Origin: Streptomyces sp. WMMB 322
GTDB taxonomy: Bacteria > Actinomycetota > Actinomycetes > Streptomycetales > Streptomycetaceae
Direction of reading: 5' to 3'
Length of the DNA: 64,000 bases
Assembly: GCF_900090145.1 (NCBI RefSeq)
Contig: NZ_FMHI01000010.1
Location: forward strand, 172,479 to 236,478
Positions 60,026 through 64,000 of this stretch are shown one piece after another (positions within the stretch are counted from its first letter, which is position 1; each line of letters opens with the position of its first letter). The notes beneath the pieces were generated by a model. The model did no database searches, was not told where the DNA came from, and saw nothing but the letters and a program-made list of their open reading frames with translations. The position numbers and the translations under genes are program-made.

Positions 60026-61635
60026 CAGCTGATCCCGCGCCCGTGCGTCGCCGGGGACGGCGCGGACGACCGCGCGGACGACGGTGCGGAGCCCGGGGCC
60101 AGGTCGCCGACGGCTTTCACGCGGATGCGCGTCGCGTTGCCCGGCAGGTACGCGAGGGGGATCTCCTCCACCTCGACGATCTCCACCGTGCCGGGGCCGG
60201 CGCCGGCGATGAGGGCACGGTCGGTGGCCTCCTGCTTGGCGGTGTCCAGCGCGGCGTCCCGCTGACCCGGCTGGATTGCGAAGATCCGGTCGACATCGCC
60301 GCTGATCTGGGCGATGGCGGCACCGACCGCGTTGGCGACGGCGAACTGCTCCGGCCGCAGCACCGAGGACGCCAGCGGGAACTCCTCGGGCAGCAGCACG
60401 CTTCCGCCCCCCACCAGGACGACGGGGACGGGCTCCCGGCTGGTGCGCATCCGGTCGATCGTCCCGGTGATCCGGTCCGTCACATAGCCCAGTCCCGCCC
60501 TCACCAGGTCACGGTCCAGGGAGGCCACCCGTTGCGGGTCGCCGATCCGCGCACGGCCCGCGGCGACCACGAGGTCCGTGGCCGTCAGGGTCTTCCCCCC
60601 GAACACCACGGCCTCGTCCTGCAGCCGGTAACCGACGCTGTCCGGGCCCACTTCGACGTCCGCGCCGTCCTGCCGCACGAGGCTGCCTCCGCCGACGCCG
60701 AACGAGAGCACGTCGGGCATGCGGAAGTTCGTGCGGATGCCGCCCACGCTCACTTCCGTGCTCGCCTCACGGGGGAAGCCGCGGTGCAGCATGCCGACGT
60801 CGGTCGTCGTGCCGCCGACGTCGACGACCGCGCAGTCGTCGACACCGGACAGATAAGCCGCGCCGCGCATCGAGTTGGTCGGCCCGGACGCGAACGTCAT
60901 CACCGGGTACTGGCGGGCGTAGTCGACGCCCATGAGCGTCCCGTCGTTCTGGCTGAGGTAGAGCGGGGCGTGGAGGCCGATGGTGCGCAGCGTCGCCACC
61001 ATGCCGTCGCAGATGCGCTCCGCGAGTTCACCGAGGGCGGCGTTGATGACTGTGGCGTTCTCCCGTTCCAGCAGGCCGGTGCGGCCGACTTCGTGGGAGA
61101 GGCTGACCCGCAGACCGGGCAGCCGCTCGGCGAGGATCTCCGCGGCCCGCAGCTCGAACTCTGAGTTGACGAGCGAGAAGACCGACGTGATGGCGACCGA
61201 ACGGACCTCGGCGGCGGCGAGTTCGTCGGCGATCCTGTGCAGTTCGCCGGGGTCGAGTTCGGAGATGACGCGCCCGTCGTACTCGTGGCCGCCGTGGCAC
61301 AGGTAGGTGTGGCCGCCGATGGCGCTCACCAGGTTGTCGGGCCAGCCCACCAGTGGGGGCAGCGACTGGGTGGCGGGCAGGCCCAGCCGGACGGCGGCGG
61401 TCGGAGCCAGGTCACGTGCCTCGACGATCGCGTTGATGAAGTGGGTCGTCCCGAGCATCACGCCGGTGAGGGCAGCCGGGTCGAAGTCCCGCTGCTCCCG
61501 CAGGTGTTGCACGGCCCGCACGATTCCGTCCGTCACGTCGGGAGTCGTGGTGACCTTCGCGTCGGCCAGCACCGAGTCGCCGTCCATCAGCACGGCGTCC
61601 GTGTTCGTTCCGCCGACGTCGATACCGATCCGCAT
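60025..61635 (-). CDS. Hydantoinase/oxoprolinase subunit A (HyuA) family
   Basis: 536 residues from the ATG at 61635 (GAGGAG upstream). Actin-like ATPase marks are MRIGIDVGGTNTDAVLMDGD, GVMLGTTHFINAIVEA, VEVDVGGTTTDVGML-like AVVDVGGTTTDVGMLHRGFP, VLSFGVGGGSLVRQDGADVE and VVLVGGGSVLLPEEFPLA. It would couple ATP hydrolysis to opening of a hydantoin or similar ring. No HyuB is next to it; instead two DUF917 genes follow, so DUF917 may take that part. It is the first gene of the operon. Confidence 0.94.
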   Translation of the reverse strand: MRIGIDVGGTNTDAVLMDGDSVLADAKVTTTPDVTDGIVRAVQHLREQRDFDPAALTGVMLGTTHFINAIVEARDLAPTAAVRLGLPATQSLPPLVGWPDNLVSAIGGHTYLCHGGHEYDGRVISELDPGELHRIADELAAAEVRSVAITSVFSLVNSEFELRAAEILAERLPGLRVSLSHEVGRTGLLERENATVINAALGELAERICDGMVATLRTIGLHAPLYLSQNDGTLMGVDYARQYPVMTFASGPTNSMRGAAYLSGVDDCAVVDVGGTTTDVGMLHRGFPREASTEVSVGGIRTNFRMPDVLSFGVGGGSLVRQDGADVEVGPDSVGYRLQDEAVVFGGKTLTATDLVVAAGRARIGDPQRVASLDRDLVRAGLGYVTDRITGTIDRMRTSREPVPVVLVGGGSVLLPEEFPLASSVLRPEQFAVANAVGAAIAQISGDVDRIFAIQPGQRDAALDTAKQEATDRALIAGAGPGTVEIVEVEEIPLAYLPGNATRIRVKAVGDLAPGSAPSSARSSAPSPATHGRGIS

Positions 61636-62327
61636 GTGGTGAGAACTCCTCGGTCATGGACGTGCCGGGCTGGGGACGAGCGGGAACGCCACGGTACGGG
61701 CGAAGTTCACGGCGTCCAACCTGCCGGAGGACGATTTCCGGCCAAGGGTCTCCGGCGCGGTTCGGAGGAACATGCCATTGGCGGCGAGGGCGCGGCGCGG
61801 AAAATGGCCGGAAACGGGGAAAGGACCCGAGGTTGCACGCGCGCACACCCGGAACGGAATCCGGTTCTTCCGAATTACCGAAAGCCCGGCGAGCATTGCG
61901 CAGACCTTCCGGGGAATGCGATACGCCACGGATGTCCCGTTCCGGAAGCGGTACGGGACACGAACTCCCCTTGTCGACAAGGAATGTTGCTCCACCCGGA
62001 TGTGAACTCCTGGCGCGGTGCCCGGCTTCGGGCACCTTGGGGGGTGGCCCGGCGGGGTGCGCATCGACCACCGAATACTAGGCGCGGCACCGTACCGGCG
62101 CAGTGGGCAAAGTGCCGGTCCCGCGTCGGGTGCCAGTGCAGGGTGCACAGTACGGCCTCGCGCGAGGACCCCGTCAGCAGCGGCGAGGCGCCGGGGAAGG
62201 CCGTGCAGGGTGTCACCCCGAGGGCCCGGCGTGTGCACTGTGACCACTTCCTCAAGGCGGCAAAGCTGCTTACGGTAAGGCCTTGGCAGGAAGAACACCG
62301 CCGTCACGAAAGCCACGGAGCACGCCC
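61636..62327. other. 692-bp intergenic region, no gene recognised
   Basis: Base composition is mixed; 61,780-62,000 is less GC-rich than its surroundings. Frames in this interval are antisense to each other and lack known motifs. Near the right end TTCCTC (62248) and TACGGT (62271) are 17 bases apart and may be the promoter of the ATPase gene. Regulatory sites for the HyuA operon should lie at the left end. Confidence 0.4.
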
Positions 62328-62912
62328 ATGGCAACTGGCCGTCCCCCCACGGACGTTGCGCAGGGAGAAGACACGACCGAGCCCCCTCGCCACCGGCGCA
62401 CGGCCACGGCTTCGACCGAGCCGCGGCCCCATTCCGTGTATGCCGTGGTGCCCCGTTCCAAGGACAAGCTGATCGAACTGGTGGAATTCCTGGCACCCAT
62501 TCCTGAAGCGGTTCCCGTCGCCCGCCGTCACGTAGTGGAAATGCTGGAGGGTTGGGGCTTGAGCGCGCTGTCGGAGACGGCGGCGTTACTGACGTGCGAA
62601 CTGGTCGCGAATGCCGTGAAACACGGCACTCCGCCCGCCGGCACCCTGACGGAGCGCGCAGGGCAGCAGATAGTGCTGACGGTGCGCCACAGCGAAGGGC
62701 TGATCATCGAGGTCTGGGACCCCGGGTCGAAGGGCCTGCACCCCCGGGTGCGCAGGGCCGCGCTCCACGACGAGGTCGGCCGCGGGCTCCACATGGTCGC
62801 CACCCTGAGCCGCGCCTGGGGCCACTACTCGCCCGCGTACGGCGGCAGGACCGTCTGGTACGAACTCGCGCTCCCGGGCGCTGACGAGGGGGAACGGGCA
62901 CCTGCCCGCTGA
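62328..62912 (+). CDS. Anti-sigma-like histidine-kinase-fold ATPase (HATPase_c_2), TTA codon
   Basis: 194 residues from the ATG at 62328 (GGAG nearby). After a polar lead, the domain has VARRHVVEMLEGWG, TCELVANAVKHGTPPAGT (N box), VLTVRHSEGLIIEVWDPGSK (D-x-G box) and GRGLHMVATLSRAWGHYSPA (G2 box). This is the RsbW/SpoIIAB class that phosphorylates anti-sigma antagonists or binds sigma factors. Codon 87 (62586-62588) is TTA, so translation may depend on bldA. It has no adjacent sigma factor. Confidence 0.9.
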   Translation: MATGRPPTDVAQGEDTTEPPRHRRTATASTEPRPHSVYAVVPRSKDKLIELVEFLAPIPEAVPVARRHVVEMLEGWGLSALSETAALLTCELVANAVKHGTPPAGTLTERAGQQIVLTVRHSEGLIIEVWDPGSKGLHPRVRRAALHDEVGRGLHMVATLSRAWGHYSPAYGGRTVWYELALPGADEGERAPAR

Positions 62913-62916
62913 GCCG

Positions 62917-62941
62917 ACCGCGGCCACGGGGGGGCCGCGGT
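62917..62941 (+). terminator. Terminator after the ATPase gene
   Basis: ACCGCGGCC and GGCCGCGGT are separated by seven bases (perfect 9-bp stem), starting five bases beyond the stop. Confidence 0.75.
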
Positions 62942-63141
62942 CGGGAGCCGGCCCCTCCGACCGGCGTTGCCGCCTGGACGGCCACGGGTACCGGCACGGT
63001 GGCAGGGCGCCCTCGGCCAGAGGGTCCTGCCACCATGAGGGTGCGCCCCGCCGGGGGACGACGGCCGCCGCCCGGAGCTGCGGGCCCCCGGGCGCCTCAC
63101 CCCGCGGGGGGCGCGCCCTCAGCCGTTCCTCGCACCAGGGC

Positions 63142-63652
63142 CTAAGGACCGAAGGTCGTCAGGAAGCGGTCGCGGAAGCTGTCCATCCGCCAGACCGGGG
63201 CCTTCTTGCCGGGCTTCAGCCCCTCCTCCCAGCCCCAGCCGGACACCCGGTCCATCACCTTCGGATCGTGGGCGACGACCGAGATCGGCACGTCCCGGCT
63301 GACGTGATTGCCGACGACGGCAGGCACGGGCTGGTGGTCGCCCAGGAACACCAGCACGGTGTCCTCGTCGCCGTACTCCGCCACGTAGTCGGTGAGGCTG
63401 CGTATCGAGTACTCGACGGAACGCCGGTACTCGGTGCGCAACTGACGCGGGTCCTTCCACACGTCCTCGGGGTCCTTGCCCGCCTTCTTCTGCGCGTGGA
63501 AAAGGGAACCGTCACCGAGCTCGTCCCAGCCGACCGTCGTGGGCAGGGGCGCCCACGGGTTGTGGCTGGTGGCGAGTATGACCGTCGTCATCAGCGGCCT
63601 GCGGTCCTTCCTGCCGTTCTCCAAGCGCTCGAAGGCCTTCAGCTTGATCTAG
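63142..63652 (-). pseudogene. C-terminal part of a sulfatase-like/membrane protein, cut by an IS element
   Basis: The frame reads IKLKAFERLENGRKDRRPLM, then ATSHNPWAPLPTTV, VEYSIRSLTDYVAEYGDED, VLVFLGDHQPVPAVVGNHVS and RMDSFRDRFLTTFG-P. This is the end of large membrane proteins with an alkaline-phosphatase-like sulfatase domain (FLGDHQP holds the zinc site). A TAG at about 63650 and IS sequence lie directly upstream, so the 5' part is missing here. The next in-frame ATG at 63624 would give an isolated 160-residue fragment, almost certainly without function. Confidence 0.82.
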
Positions 63653-64000
63653 CGCGGAACCCTGGGCGTTCACGCTGGGGAGGAAGCGTTTCTTGGCGCT
63701 GTTCTGACCCGCGCGGGTGCACGGGTCTGCGCTGTTGACTTCAGCCGGGACGTTTCTGGTTCTCGATGTACTCCTTGATGACGGCGAGCGGGGCGTCCCC
63801 GCACGAGGCGGCGAAGTAGGACGGCGACCAGAAGTGCTCACCCCACAGGTACTTGCGGATGTGGTCGGGGAACTCTTGCCGCAGGCGCCGGGCGGAGACG
63901 CCCTTGAGGGAGCCTACGAGCCGGGAGATGGCGACCTTGGGCGGGTAGTGCACGAGCAGGTGGACGTGATCGCGTTCCCCGTTGAACTCCCGCAGCTGCG
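63653..64000 (-). mobile_element. IS200/IS605-type element (right end, partial)
   Basis: The element begins next to the sulfatase fragment and runs off the edge. It contains the 3' part of a Y1 transposase gene and an 88-base non-coding end with a palindrome, ACCCGCGCGGGT (63707-63718), typical of the subterminal hairpins of this family. No tnpB is visible between the transposase stop and the junction, so it is a tnpA-only (IS200-like) type or has tnpB elsewhere. The exact junction is my estimate. Confidence 0.75.
63741..64000 (-). CDS. tnpA: IS200/IS605 family transposase TnpA (partial, N terminus off the edge)
   Basis: About 86 C-terminal residues are present; the start is beyond the window. 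The HUH motif appears as DHVHLLVHYPPK, just inside the edge, followed by ISRLVGSLKGVSARRLRQEF and LWGEHFWSPSYFAASCG. The catalytic Tyr is in AVIKEYIENQ near the end. Y1 transposases move single-stranded DNA without target duplication. An internal ATG at 63953 would give only the end of the protein and is not the start. Confidence 0.9.
   Translation of the reverse strand, partial: QLREFNGERDHVHLLVHYPPKVAISRLVGSLKGVSARRLRQEFPDHIRKYLWGEHFWSPSYFAASCGDAPLAVIKEYIENQKRPG

Noticed and set aside
61772..62081. Small plus-strand frames in the 692-bp gap
   Set aside because: There is no ribosome site and no recognisable motif, and the codon character differs from true genes.
63142..63624. A complete 160-residue gene from ATG 63624
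   Set aside because: Homology continues upstream of that ATG to the IS junction, so the ATG is internal and the piece is a truncated gene.

Overview
The window is very GC-rich, with strong third-position G/C bias, frequent GTG starts, four-base ATGA/GTGA gene overlaps, XRE/DUF397 and SpoIIE/HATPase regulator families, rare TTA codons and a SapB-type (ram/amf) morphogen cluster. Together these point to a Streptomyces or close relative. It reads as ordinary chromosome with one developmental gene cluster and an IS200/IS605-type insertion at the right edge.

Left part (1-11,800): a DedA-type membrane protein cut by the edge, a PhoD-like phosphatase, a secreted HNH protein, a TMEM165/GDT1-type exporter preceded by a recognisable yybP-ykoY (Mn2+) riboswitch, a two-repeat lipoprotein, a membrane peptidoglycan-binding protein, a HAD phosphatase, and two adjacent small proteins sharing a Gln/Asn-rich, RHIM-like motif near their N termini. 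An ABM-type monooxygenase and a methyltransferase follow. A 48-bp duplication and a 15-codon remnant show that this stretch was rearranged.

11,896-18,380 (minus strand) is a five-gene, translationally coupled operon under a cobalamin riboswitch: a secreted alpha/alpha-toroid protein, a second cell-surface protein, EcfT, a fused double EcfA ATPase and an EcfS component. I read it as a vitamin B12 capture and ECF import system.

18,800-24,700 holds a periplasmic-binding-fold protein without a signal peptide, an XRE/DUF397 pair, and a GntR regulator divergent from pxpABC (5-oxoprolinase), with a perfect FadR-type operator between them.

25,000-32,650 is the class III lanthipeptide cluster ramC-ramS-ramA-ramB with convergent ramR. 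RamC carries a TTA codon, so it is a candidate for direct bldA control, and the 41-residue RamS has two Ser-xx-Ser-xxx-Cys ring motifs. A glycosyltransferase/methyltransferase/toroid operon follows.

36,800-56,100 holds mostly housekeeping and accessory genes: a Pro/Gln-rich membrane protein, amidase, methyltransferases, sulfite-oxidase-like molybdoenzyme with a b-type cytochrome, MFS pump, MaoC hydratase, the Nif3/zinc-ribbon/RNase H-phosphatase operon, a KDPG aldolase, YaaA, two SpoIIE-type phosphatases and a secreted zinc protease.

56,165-61,635 (minus strand) is a HyuA-type hydantoinase/oxoprolinase, two DUF917 proteins and a PucR regulator in one operon. The right end has a TTA-containing anti-sigma-like ATPase gene and a sulfatase-like gene whose 5' part has been cut off by an IS200/IS605-type element with a Y1 (HUH) transposase.
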